Made by a program: the position numbers and the translations under genes. Positions 23,311-35,385 of a DNA stretch of 64,000 nucleotides are shown here, piece after piece (position 1 is the first letter of the stretch; the number at the start of each line of letters is the position of its first letter). The DNA comes from Tubiluchus corallicola (Eukaryota > Priapulida > Priapulimorpha > Priapulimorphida > Tubiluchidae): positions 310,001-374,000 of the forward strand of contig JAQGDQ010000026.1 in NCBI GenBank assembly GCA_030141605.1, in the 5' to 3' direction. Below the pieces are notes generated by a model. The model was not told where the DNA came from. It saw only the letters and a program-made list of their open reading frames with translations, and did not search any database.

Positions 23311-24699
23311 TCTTGTACACAGTTAATTAAGTTTCTAACTATGAATTTATTATTAGAAATGCTTTAGCATTATTACAGGTGTTAAAATGTATGCTTTTTA
23401 CGATATTTCAAACTGCAATAGGATATGAAAATCATCCTGTTTTCTTTTAAGTAGAAGCATTTATACTTAGGCAGTACAATATGCATATTAGTGACCAAGC
23501 CTTTACATTAATTTGTGTATTTTTATGACAGTGTTATAGTCTAATTCATTACCATTGAAAATAGACATGCAGGGTTACAAGAGCACAAAACATAGTTAAA
23601 TACTTTTATACATTTACTTAAAAATAATTTTAACTTTATTCTACAAATAATTAATATAAAAACTGCACAACACATATACATTATATCAGTAGTAATTACT
23701 TTTGAACAGTTGTTTAGGTGATAAATCACACTCATATAAAGAATTTGTTTACACGCAAGTTAGTAATGCTTGTAATGTTTCTTCATTGTAAGTTTTTTAT
23801 CAGTACAATGGAATTTTTACGTTGCAATTAATCGCGATAAATATTAGAATTAGTCATACAGCATACTAAAAACAGTTTAAGTAGTAATTAATCTCTACAA
23901 CTTATCACTGATAGTTTAAAATAAGAGGAAACATAGTCAATAGTACAAATAATAATAATACCTTTGTTATCCATGCATACATTAATAGGACGCGCAACAA
24001 ATATACATGTGCCTGAGTAGCTATCTAATCTCCTGACTGAATAATTTGTGAATTGTTTGCAATTACGCGTTTTCGTTAGGTTTCCTACAACTATTTACAT
24101 CTAGACATTCGCTTGGGTTTAGTGCTTTTTTGTCCATATCACAAATCTTAGTTGGTACATGCCATGTTGCACGAATGTATACTGCATAGAACTACCACTG
24201 GTCAATAACATATTAGTAAAAGCAGTACTTTCAATATCAAAACCTGCTTATTATTAAAAATAAGTTTTAGTATCACAAGGTTACACCATATTTTCATTGT
24301 TAATTAGCTGATGAGTAAACTACTACAATAATTTAATTTCACAATAAACACAAACAAAGAGAAATGGATTCTCTGTGCACATATTTACACAACCTAGAAA
24401 TCTACAAAGAATGAAATGCAATAGATATTTTTAATAAATACAATAATGCTAATTAATGTGAACAGCACAATAACATAAAAATTCAATAAAATTTTATTGC
24501 AGTTGCTTAATTATTTAGTAATCATGAAACATAAAGTAAATTAGTACGAAAACCAAGCAAACAAACTACAATTTGTAACAAAAACAATATATCACTGTAA
24601 TGATGAATCTGATGAATTAAATAATTATAATCTTAATTTGGAGATTTTTAGTTAATGGAGAAATTACCACTCAATTATTGAATTTTTAAAACAAAACGA

Positions 24700-24802
24700 C
24701 CAAAGGAAAGGAAACGTGAAAAGGTCATCACTGAAGTGGATTTGTACTAAGGGCCTTTGGACTACAAGTTCAGTCCCGTGACCACTAGATTACAAAGCCT
24801 TT
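24700..24802 (-). mobile_element. tRNA-derived SINE, copy 1
   Basis: Read on the minus strand it starts GGCTTTGTAATCTAGTGGTC, has an anticodon-arm-like GGACTTGTAGTCC-type stem region, then a degenerate T-arm, and ends with TCACGTTTCCTTTCC. This is the layout of a tRNA-derived SINE head. It shares its end with copy 2 at 24970-25052, which faces the other way. The promoter boxes are too degenerate to call it a tRNA gene. Confidence 0.5.
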
Positions 24803-24969
24803 TGTGACCCATAGACAAATTAATTATCTAAAGACTAATTAGGTAAATTAATTACAAAATTAGTCTCATCAGTTATCGCACCTAGTTTTCTAGGAGTGAA
24901 TAAACACTTGGAAATAGAGGATTGACTGGGGCAAGTTATTATCATTATCATAATATTGTCATAATCAGA

Positions 24970-25052
24970 AGGGCCCGTGTACTGCTTCAGTTGTTGGAAC
25001 TGTAATCAATCCTTGTCTAGTCCCGACTTTGTCACGTTTCTTTATTTTTGGT
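24970..25052 (+). mobile_element. tRNA-derived SINE, copy 2
   Basis: The plus strand reads cagttgttggaactgtaatc followed by a T-arm-like tctagtcccgac and ends tcacgtttcttta. The tail matches that of the SINE at 24700-24802 in inverted orientation. It is divergent, and the family assignment is tentative. Confidence 0.45.
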
Positions 25053-25882
25053 AAAGTTTAATTTCAAAAATACAATAATTGTGTGTTTACTGAGTCATAC
25101 TAGTGAATCTTAGTTAAAAATGATTGAGCAAAGAAATGTAAAACAAAAATTATGTATTATGTACAAAAAACAAGCAGCACCACAATCTCTTGAATAAAAA
25201 ATCATTATATAGATGCATCTACTCTGTTACCACATATCCTTTTCAAATAAAAGAGTAAAAATAAAGTTTGAATACTTGAGTGGCATTAACATTCTTCTAA
25301 TTTTGATTTCTCCTATTTCTATTCATTTAAAAAGGGTGAACTGGGCACAGACAGCATTTTGTTTAGTAATTTAATATACCCAGGAGCTGGTCATTACTTT
25401 TTTCTATTTTTAATATTTGGAACTAGTTTTTTATAACACAATAAGAAATAAAATGGAATAATTCCTGCAATTTCACCCATGGAAGCTTTAATATGGCTGC
25501 CCCATGAACACGCAACATTCAGTTTGCTCAAAAATGCATTTTCCAGATCAGAGCGGTCACACAGTGTCATGATTGACTGACTTAACGTCTCTGTGAGAAT
25601 AATGTTCACCATTATGGGCATTTGAAGTATGTAAATGTGAAAACAGATGACAAGAAATAAGTGTATACATAAAGTTATAAACTATTCTAGGTCAGAAACA
25701 TCATGTGATTATGTCACTGTAACAACCGATGTTATTATGACTGCTCTATGAGGGTAAATATTTGATTAAGTAGCAAAAACAGCAATGTGAAAATTTGGGT
25801 CTGTCTTCAAGGTACCCACATAAGTCTGCAGATAAACATGTTCCAGATTGTTCGATGACATCTCCAGTGACCTCAATATGAG

Positions 25883-26174
25883 CAGGGCTGGATTATGACC
25901 TTTTGGGTAAATGAAATTACATGTATTGCCCCCCCCCTCAGAGGAAGTCAGTCTTGTATATTTTTTACTCGTGATATATTTTAGCGACAATACATCTTGA
26001 AGTAAATTTATTGCATATTCTTTAAATAAACCAGAATAGCATCTTCTGTTTGTCAATAAAAATATTCTTTGAGAAGTACAATTATTTTACTATTTACTGC
26101 AAACCAAATTAGCACCCAAGCTTGAGGTCCCTTGGGCTGCATCCTATACTAGCCTATAGGATAATCCAGCCCTG
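25883..26174. mobile_element. hAT MITE with perfect 8-bp target site duplication
   Basis: The 14-bp terminal inverted repeats are perfect: cagggctggattat at the left and ataatccagccctg at the right. The flanking 8-mers at 25875-25882 and 26175-26182 are identical (aatatgag). The 292-bp interior carries a C-rich run (around 25928) and no transposase. The CAGGGCxGGATTA end is common in hAT-family elements. Confidence 0.92.
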
Positions 26175-26603
26175 AATATGAGGGCAATCATTTATCTTTT
26201 TCTGTAGCAACCTGCATTTCCAGGCATTGAACAAGGTAAAACCAATTAAGGTATAGTTTCTAGGACACTCTAACAATAGCAAAAACTGGAGTTAATTTTA
26301 AAAAGTTCTCAACCTTCTCTGCAGCAGTCAGTAAGGACCGAAAATAAGCATATCTTAGCATTTCACCACTTTCATTCACCATTGTTGAGACTTGAAGATA
26401 AAGATGAGACATAGTTTACACTCCCAATACCAAAGCAACTAATATCAGCCTTCACTATAAATCATTGACTCAATGAATACCCTAGCATAGCTTCCAACAC
26501 CATGTTATTAACTTGTAATCAGAAACAAGCAGTATCAATGTGTTCTAGTGTTTTTCTTTCTCATTTTTACAATATAAGTTGGGTTCCATTAAAGGGCTAG
26601 CAA

Positions 26604-29600
26604 TTATGTGGGTTTAGGCATGGATGGTTGTGGCATTGAGTCAGTGGTAGGATAAGGAGGTGGATTTGATGAGGGTTCGGGACTAGATGAAGGATACGGA
26701 AGTGGGATGGCCTGTTGGGGATTTGCTTTTTGTGGATTAAATGATGGGGCCATAGGAGCATACTGAGTTTGCCCATGATAAGGTGATCCACCTGTTTGGT
26801 TTCCTGGTGGCCTGAAAGGTCCTCCCGGATATCCCATTTGACCTGGTGGTCCATATGGCCCACTTCCTGGTCCTGTGGGATATCCTTGAGGAGATGGAAA
26901 TCTGCCTCCGCCATACTGTGCCTGTGGAAAACCTCCATATTGTGCTTGAGGTACTCCTCCATACTGTGGCCTAGGTGGTCCAGAAGGATAACCTACATGT
27001 ACTCCACCAACTGGTGGTTGCCTGCTTCCTGCTTGCTGACCTGAATATAAAATGGTAGCATATATAATTGCACAGTAAACTGTAGATTGGTTTAATCACA
27101 TATGACGATCTAGCATACAGCTATTTTATAACAAGCTTACTTTGTTCTTTTAATCACTTTAACTAAATTTAACAGTTGCTCTTTAGCAAAAACACGAAAA
27201 CCATTGCAAACAATCTGTGATGCTTTCAGCCATTTTCTTAGTTATTATTTAGTCAACAGACTTTGCATACCAACTAACTAGATAAACTGCTAGTTGTTGC
27301 TATTCTGCACATTTTTAGTAAGGACCTAGCTTGACCATGATTTTTCACATTTGGTCGATAATGTATCAGATAGGAACAAATAAATGAATTTCAAAATAGA
27401 TGACCTTGGGTCAGGGCTTGATCACAAAAAATCAGTGACATTTTATTTATAAGATGTACCTTTCTTCTGAAGTCAGCAGTTAGTTAACAGAACAACCGTA
27501 CCAATTCACTGCTTCACTGTGCTACTTAAAGTTTGCCTTTCCCTGTGCATTTTTGAATAATGACCTTTTGGTGACCTTTGTCTGCTATCTTAAGATCCCT
27601 CTGATGTTTACTTTACATATCATAATGATAATTTGTAGACAGAAACCGAGTTATTACACCTTCACTCAATACCACAAACATTTGCGTACAACCCTAGTGT
27701 TACACAGAGAAAATACCGTAAGACATTGCTGTTAAAACAAAATCAATATTTTACCCGACTGCCTTGGCTGAGTCTGTTTTAATGACAAGTCTTCCCTACC
27801 TAGAAGTAAAAATACATTGCTTTACTTTCAAAGTAACGTAAAGGTATTAAACTTGTACATATGTTTAAATGTTAAATCATTATGAGCTCAGTAGTTTACT
27901 AAAGACTAGCTTTTATATTTCAAGCCCTAAGCTGTGGATACATAGCAAATTTAATTCTTGGCACCCAAGTGGTGAAATGTTGAGTAACTATTAAACACAA
28001 AAGAATTAAAAGCAGTCAGTGAATTACCATTTTGACTTGACTTGCGTTTACTCTTATAAAAGCAATATGCTATTCCAATAACTCCAAGCACTGCCAGAAT
28101 TCCAGCTACAACACCACCTACTCGACCAGTCCTAAAACACAGTTAATAAAAAATCAACTATTGATATATAAATGTATACAATACATTTTCCAAACATTGA
28201 TCATTCATATCTTGTTTCATATATAGATGCCATACCAATCCTAATCCCTGCTTTTTCAGTACAGGACATTTCTTTTTCTTCACCTGGTAAATGTGTGTAC
28301 TCAGCCAACACAAAAACAGAAACATCGACAATATTTATAATGGTTATTACCCAGAACCAAATGAGCAGCAATACTGTGCATTACTCGGGCCGCAACAGTA
28401 TTTATAACTGTACGACTGGTGATACATGGGGCACGTGAAAATGCCTTGTGGACCTCCTGTCTCGTTTGTATTTTGGTAGTTTCTGCATGCTGACCAACCA
28501 TGCCGGCCATCTATAAAGCGAAAAAAAAACAGTTTTCAGAATGAAAACCAATAATATTTCTTGAAGTAGTCTTATAGAAAGGCTTTATAAACCTCAACAT
28601 TTTAGAAAGGTATGTGTTCAATGTCTTTTTCACTGATTTGTAGAAACTTTTATATAAATGTAATACTAATTTGAAAATATCAAAAATGAAGTATTTTCAC
28701 ATCTGTAAATAAGATGTATCACGTCTGCAAGTATTCCCATGGTACATAAGTGATAGTAATTGTACAATGTTCAAATATTTTCTACTTTACTTGTGACACA
28801 CACTAAACAAACATGATCATTAATGTTGCATAATTGCAATGTAAATATGTGTTATACACGTACTGTAGTTTACGAATTTACTTACAACGCAAGTTATTGC
28901 GTCTTGTTGCAGCTAATCCTAGTCCAACTCCAACTGCTACTCCTAGACCCACATTTCTGTTCCTGTTCCTATTGATACTTGTTGTAGGTCTTCTGCGGTT
29001 GCCACCAATTCTTATTCTTGATCGAGATCGACCACTGTTTGCTAGGAAAAACGGAACACTAAGATCTCAAAGGTTCATTTTCAATGTATTGGTATTTACA
29101 TTAATTATCATAGTAGTAAAAGGAAAAGCACCCTACAGTGTTGCTAGATTATGTCACTACACTTGCATTGGTGGTAGTGGCCATGGCAGTGGTGGTGTTA
29201 GTGATGCACTTGCTGTTGCTGATAGTAGTGCTGATGGTGACAGTAAATTGCTAACGCTACAGCTGCAGCCAGTAGTTGTAGAGGTGTAATTAGTGATAGT
29301 AAATTGCTAACACTACAGCCGCAGCCAGTAGTTGTAGTGGTGTAATTAGGGAGGTGTTCAGGAGCTCTCGTCACTGGTTGCTAAATGGTATAAGTGCTGG
29401 AAACTGTAGTATGTAGTACACATGTATCTATGCTTCTTACCTTACATGGGACATTCCTAGAATAACAGCTTATAAATTCTTGATTCAAGAGGAACAAATT
29501 CAACGGATGTCTTTTTATCACAATAACGAGAGACAGAATGCATATAACTTAGTAAATAAGACTTAATGAGTTAGATGAATATTGTTTCTTTGGATGTGTA

Positions 29601-29919
29601 CTTATATCTTCCTCTTTTTACTGAACAGTGTCGTGCATCGAGAAGCCAGTGACCTTATTTGTGAGCATTTGTATAATAAAAATGTAACACTATTAGATAA
29701 TACTTATGAGGTTCTATTACAGTAATTAGTACCCATTTAATTTTAAACAATAGGCATCAACTACGTACCGTAGGGTAAAAATCCGAGAGCTAGTATGATT
29801 AAAAGCAAGTGTAGGTTGAGGATATTATACGGTTTAATCCAATTCAGTAGTGAATTTAATGTTATTAATAACGACGCAGGCTTCTGATTACTCCGTTTTG
29901 CACTTTCTTCAGCTGCCAT
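26604..29919 (-). CDS. Shisa-like single-pass membrane protein with Pro/Tyr-rich tail
   Basis: Five exons join in phase on the minus strand: 29919-29769, 29041-28886, 28510-28351, 28131-28028 and 27040-26604, giving 335 residues. Residues 1-50 end in a hydrophobic segment (LHLLLIILALGFLPYG), a signal peptide or anchor with an unusually long n-region. Exon 2 is Arg/Asn-rich and then Gly/Val-rich (NVGLGVAVGVGLGLAATRR). Exon 3 is a Cys-rich module with YKYCCG and QYCCS, the CC...CC pattern of the Shisa domain. Exon 4 is a transmembrane helix (VGGVVAGILAVLGVIGIAYC) followed by a basic stop-transfer KSKRK. Exon 5 is a cytoplasmic tail of about 145 residues rich in Pro, Gly, Gln and Tyr, with a PPPYP motif suited to WW-domain ligases. 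Shisa proteins act in the ER or at the surface on receptor trafficking. The partner here is unknown, and WBP1/VOPP1-type proteins are a less likely alternative. Confidence 0.75.
29239..29350. repeat. Two-copy tandem duplication, unit 56 bp
   Basis: The block starting at agtaaattgctaac recurs after 56 bases (29242 and 29298) with a few substitutions. It lies in the first intron of the Shisa-like gene, next to a short ggtggtagtgg-rich stretch. Confidence 0.85.
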
Positions 29920-32900
29920 CTTGAAACTCCTGAAACCGCGAAATATTCATTGATTTTGGAATGAAGCCTGCTCATTTGTGGATGCTGCTTGAGTTACGCA
30001 CGCGCTATATGGCTTCCTGCATGCGATGTTAGATCCAGATCATCAGTTGTGCAGGACATCGAAAAGCCGGAGATCATAGACTTCAGAGCCGTGTGGAGAT
30101 GGATGTAGAAATGTAGGACTAGGTCAGCGCCTTAGGAAATGTATGCCCCATTTGGAACTAATTAAATGTCAATCATGTCATGTCAAATATGCAGTGTTAA
30201 AATGAAAGCATATTATTTATGTATGGGTGCAATGGCGGTATACCCTAAAGTAGACAGGACGCTTTCGAAACAGCACGCGTGAGTCCCTGCGTCGAGAAAG
30301 CATATGGAACTGTGGGGTATCACGATACCCCATGAGCCTACTGTCTTAAAGGACAGATCGGGTACGTAATGCATACTAATTAATAGCCCACGACTGAGTT
30401 TGCATTTATCTATTGCGATATGTAAGTATACTATTGTAACTATAATTATATACACAGACTAGTAAACTTATTTTCTAGGAGGAAATTTTTATTTTTGATG
30501 ACTTATGATTTTTGTTAATTTATCGCGCAGGTGCAGGAACTTTGAGCTTTGACTACACTGACTCAGCGTTGTACAATAAAATTTTTTGCTAATACATGTA
30601 ATACTGTTTGATGCAGGATAAAACGTTTTCCACACCTGACTTCAATGAGTTATAATTTATAGGTAGGGTTGTAAGTGAAAAAATGTATTAGCAACGAGAC
30701 TCTGCGTGCAATAGTTTTAGTGTGACGTCACTGGTATTGCGCACTGGGCTGCTTTATTATTGTAACGTCGTTAATTTTTTTTTTGATCATTTCTGCTTTT
30801 TAAATGTCACACTGCTAGGTTGCCTTGTACCCAACTTCCCTTTAAAACAGTGCTTCTGACAAACATGATCATTTTTACGTATTCCCACAGATCAGAGAAT
30901 TTTAAAAGCATCTTGGACTCTTAGGTATGATTCCCTGATTGACGAGAAAAATCTGGACTGCGAAGCAAAGTAACAAAGAGTTTGTTCCGTGCACTTAATT
31001 TACCTACGACGGTTTAACAAGACCGTGTTAACGCATGGGAACGTTGGGCAGTTGCCAGGGGGCCTCTATGCTAATCATTATATGCATGTTTATGTTGTGA
31101 CTTGGTGTCAATGAATAAATACTATACTGTTTTAGACTAACATGTAGTTTTGTGTGTGTGTTTTAAATTTTTATACCTGATGCAGTAAAATAAATAGATA
31201 AATACTATACTATTTTAGACATGTCTGTGTTGATTAATCTTTGCTGTAGAGCATGTTTTTTAATAAACACTAGTTTTGTTAGAAGTGTCGTAAACATAAT
31301 TATGTTTAATTTTATTGACCATTTACATTTTTATTCCTGAGTGGTTGTGTAAGTAGGGGTCTCAGTGCACTGCTTCGCCCGGGGACTATTATTATGTTAA
31401 GAGGACCCAGCAGTTTGAGCCTGAGCGGGTATAGTGTCTGACTTAATGTGAGGTACCAAAGAAAAAGAAAACTAAGCAGAAATGCTAGCGTTTCGGATAG
31501 CATTTTTTAATTCTTTAAAAGAGTGGTTTCCTAGATTTTTAGACGTTTGGGCATTTTTTCAAATATGCAAATGAGGTTCCATAGAAGAAAAGCTTTAAAT
31601 CTTTAAGTGAAAAATTTTGCTCGTGGGCCAAGATTTGACTGTCGTATCATTTTTGTGCAGTCGCAAACCTTAATTTATTCTATGTGTAGCTTTCAAGTTC
31701 CAACGATTTTGCCCCTTGGCTAGCACGATAGACGGGCGATTCCACTTCAAGCATAGGAAATGAATGTTCCTCACTCCGGTCGCGTTTTGTGCGATTTTTA
31801 TGATGAAGTAACAGTTACTGGGGTAGATCCTCTTCACCAAAATCGTTTATCAATTAGACGACTTTATTTTACCTGTAAAATCACACTATATTATAGATCA
31901 TTTATTTAGTCGTGACTGTCTGTCAACAGTTGGTGAAACATCGAGAGAAATATTTCAAAATGTGGAGAAATGGGTGTTACAAGGCTTACCCGTTAAATCC
32001 GGGGGGGGGGGGTTTGTAATGTCTTTTTCCTGTTCTAAGTTTAACATAGTTTTTATGAAATTTAGCTAGAAAGGTTAATTGTTACCTTAACGGAGTAATA
32101 ATTATTGTGCATGTAACCTAGAAAGTTGTGGCAAACAGCTTACTTGCAGCTTGATTAAAAAGTTTGATTCGCGGGAGTACTCGGTATACCTATTATTGTT
32201 CATACAGTATAGACTACAGTCTGATATAGTTTCCATACGCTTACAGTTTAATTATTAATGCATAGATTGCTTCTTACTTGATTTATTCTAAAATTATTTT
32301 TGCCGCAAGTGATTTATGTGTAGTCTGGTGCGTAAATTCAGCGAGTACATTTTCGATAGAGTAGCATTTTATTTTATTTGCGTTTTGTCGCATAATCGCA
32401 TGCTTTGCTAAATACAGTGGAAGTAAAAATACCTGTGACGTTCGCCAAAATTAATACATCGTAATTTTATGTGCACAAAACTTTTCGTCAATTTTTAAAT
32501 ATGATAATTATAGTCATCAGCAATAACTTAATTATAAATTAATTTGAGTTTTTCACACCCAATAGCATTTTGCTGCTTTTTTATTCCGACTCGGTCATCT
32601 GCTGTATCCGTGTAACACATTATTGGCTTGTTCCGTAGTGACGTTTTTGCCGTCATCAATATGTCTGCTCACAGTATGAGTAAGTGACTAAGAGTAGTAA
32701 AAACAGAAACTGTGAATATTTTCTTGTCTTTGACCTAATTTTGTTTACCAAATTGGTAATCTATCGTTATGAAGGCTAATAAATTAATAATAAACTATGA
32801 TAAGAAAATACGCGCTTATTTTCGTTGCAGGATCTTAATACTTTTAAACTGTTTATGGGGGACCATGAATGAATTACAGCTGACAATGTAAAATACTTAT

Positions 32901-32949
32901 GTTTGTATTTTGATAATAATTGTCATGGAAGACACAAATTGTCATGTAT

Positions 32950-34335
32950 ATAGGCTTAATAAGCTCATTGGTCTTTTTCTAAAGTGCGATATTCTTAGAT
33001 ACCTTTATCTTACGAATGCTGTCCTAAAACCACTCACTACAGCCCAGCATAGGATAGTGAAAAACATTACATTTAGCCCAAATCCTGCTTATGCCACACC
33101 CTCTTATGTAAAGCTTAAACTGTTAAAACTTAATGAAATTTACCAATTAGAGCAGGCCAAATTTATGTATCGTTTCAAAAATACGAACTTAACAGAACTA
33201 TTCTTTAACTATTTTACTCCCATATCTGAAATCCATAACTATGAAGCTAGATCTGCTGCTCGTGGTCTATATCTTTTGCCCAGATTCTGTACCACTCGTG
33301 GGATTAAGTACTACCAAATATAAAGCTGTTATGTTCTGGAATTGCCTGAGCAGTAATATTAAAGATTCTAGCGGTATCTCTAAACTTAAAAAGCAATTGC
33401 TATTAATTTACTCAGATTAATGTTAAGCTCTTACTCAACTAGACTCTATTTTCGTTATCTAACTTTATAATCTTGACTACATTAATATTTATAAAACAGA
33501 AAACACTACTACATGAATCTGTGGCTCAGAAAATATATTGTATAACTCGAGCTGCGGATTCGTACTTTGAATGCTATTGCTTATGACATTAAATAAATCC
33601 TCTGGCCAATACATATATCATAATATCAGGAATACTTTGTCTTTCTTCTCTTCTTTACAGAGCAATTATTAAAGACATACCTTGGTACTATTTTATAAGT
33701 AAAGTTGTAGGAGTTGCACATAGATTGCACAAATCTTACCTGTTCTTTATGAAATTATTACAAAAACCTGTAATTTGTCTAGTCAGCATATTGAAAATTA
33801 TTTTATGTATTATTATCATCATCCAAAGTTGGTATATTTATCTTTAGTAAGCCTAGACATGATGAAGTTGAACTCATAATCGAAATGTATTTAATTCTTG
33901 TTGTTGATTTACTGTATTCTTAATCCAGATTGTTTTAATTATGACATAACAAACATGGTCTGTTTTTCATTCAAAATTACAATGCTGATTTCTTTAGTTT
34001 ATGCAAGAATGACCCTATTCCATTGACCCCATAATTTATAGTATTTTCTTTATTTTGGATTACTTAATTATATAGTAATTGTCATAATTCCAAAAATTAT
34101 AATGTTTCCTAAATTAAACTGACAACATTAATTTTCATGCTCACCAGTGTCATCTAGTGATCATTTTTTGTATTCGGTAAATGATAGCAGACTAGATGAC
34201 TTATAGTCTTTTCGTTGTCTTTTCTCTAGTTTTATATCTATCTATTGTAACCATCCTTCACGACTTACTATTGATTTTGTTATTAATAGTTCTATTGTAC
34301 TGATCTAAAGAGATAAATAAATTGAAATTGAATTA
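32950..34335 (+). mobile_element. 5'-truncated LINE (CR1/L2-like) with 3' tail
   Basis: The frame from about 32950 to 33321 encodes the end of a non-LTR reverse transcriptase: AQHRIVKNITFSPN, LKLNEIYQLEQAKFMYRFKN, NYFTPISEIHNYEARSA. After a stop the sequence continues with FWNCLSSNIKD...LKKQLLLIYSD in another frame. The 3' untranslated region ends in aaataaattgaaattgaatt near 34335. Loss of the 5' part and frame breaks mark it as inactive. Confidence 0.8.
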
Positions 34336-35049
34336 CTGCTCCTGATATTTTAGGTTAGAGATTTTCAAAGCTTTCCTTATTTTTATGTTAAAGTTTTTAT
34401 TTTAAAATACTTCTTGTAATAGTCATGCATACTAACGAAAACAAAATGTAGTATTATAATATTAATGGTTTTGTTTAGGAATAATTCAGTTTTGATTTTA
34501 GTTTAATCCATTTGCACTCTGTCATGAGCATTACATTACTGAACTACTTATTTACGGTGTTATACTACACTTGCCACATAATTAATACTCGTGTGATTAT
34601 GTTTGGTGTTATTATTCCATTGACATTCGTGCCCAGCGAACTTTGTAGTGCAGTTCTAAAATGCTTCATTTATGGCTTACTCTACGAGATCTATGAAATG
34701 CACGTGTGCAAAAGAGACATACTGCACCATAACTAACATTGTAAAACCATAACTAACATCTTTGTGTGATAATAGATTTTAACTCAGTACCTCACTGAAA
34801 GAAGAACTAGTGCTGGATAGCTGCGATTGAACTGCTTTGCGAGATACTCTCAGCAAGAAATTACATGCTTTCTGACAGTTTGCTCCTGAGTGCGCTCATT
34901 CTAGTTTTTGTTATAAATAAGAATTCTGGTAGGCTACTTACTATTGCCGCTATCCCAAAGTATTATCAATTAAATATTTTTAATAGTGAGTGAGAGATTG
35001 GATGCTTGGTGATCATATGGTCTTATGGTCTTTCTCCAACTTGTTCCTT

Positions 35050-35100
35050 ATTACCAATAAGATAAGATAAGATAAGATAAAGAATTTATTGTAATTGTAA
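35050..35100 (-). repeat. (GATAA)n tail, probable 3' end of a minus-strand retroelement
   Basis: Four to five gataa units followed by agaatttattgtaattgtaa. Read on the minus strand this is a run-up to a (TTATC)n tail, the way many invertebrate LINEs and SINEs end. The body of the element beyond 35100 is not recognised. Confidence 0.5.
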
Positions 35101-35385
35101 TTGAATATTAAAATATTATTATAATTGCATGTTGGAGACATAAAAATTCAGTTCTCTGTGGCCATCTTATCAGCATAATATAAGCAGGTGAAGTGTTTGT
35201 TATTGATTTGGCTGTTTTATGGCTCTGTTTCTTCAACTTATAAATTTTTCTGCAATGCATTTTACATTTAACGCATATATTTAAAGTACATATTCTGTGT
35301 AATATATATTTTTATTACAAGCAGCACTCAAGGATTAATACTTGGTCAGTTTTTCCTAGGTCATTTTATTTAACAAATTTCAGAA

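Larger units (their letters stand above)
22190..26603. other. Intergenic region between convergent SHOC1 and the Shisa-like gene
   Basis: The two flanking genes converge here, so it contains both 3' untranslated ends. I see no coding exons. It holds a dispersed repeat (22980-23310), a possible LINE tail starting with an (AAT)n run near 23950, two tRNA-derived SINE copies around 24700-25052 and a hAT MITE (25883-26174). The open frames at 25394-25621 and 25766-26056 have no splice context or recognisable product; the second overlaps the MITE. Confidence 0.7.
29920..35385. other. Intergenic region between the divergent Shisa-like and CAMKMT genes
   Basis: No coding exon is recognised apart from the LINE relic at 32950-34335. 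The first 150 bases upstream of the Shisa-like start have more CpG than the surroundings and probably include its promoter. A 24-base sequence ending in tactatactgttttagac recurs about 84 bases apart (31113 and 31197). A run of 13 G lies near 32000. A possible 5' noncoding exon of CAMKMT ends at a gtaagt donor near 32680, matching the ttcag acceptor just before the CAMKMT start codon; this is a guess. Confidence 0.55.

Noticed and set aside
24700-24802. Functional tRNA gene
   Set aside because: The cloverleaf is broken and the B box is degenerate; a SINE derived from a tRNA explains it better.
25766-26056. 96-codon minus-strand frame
   Set aside because: It runs across the boundary of the hAT MITE at 25883-26174, so it is not a host gene.
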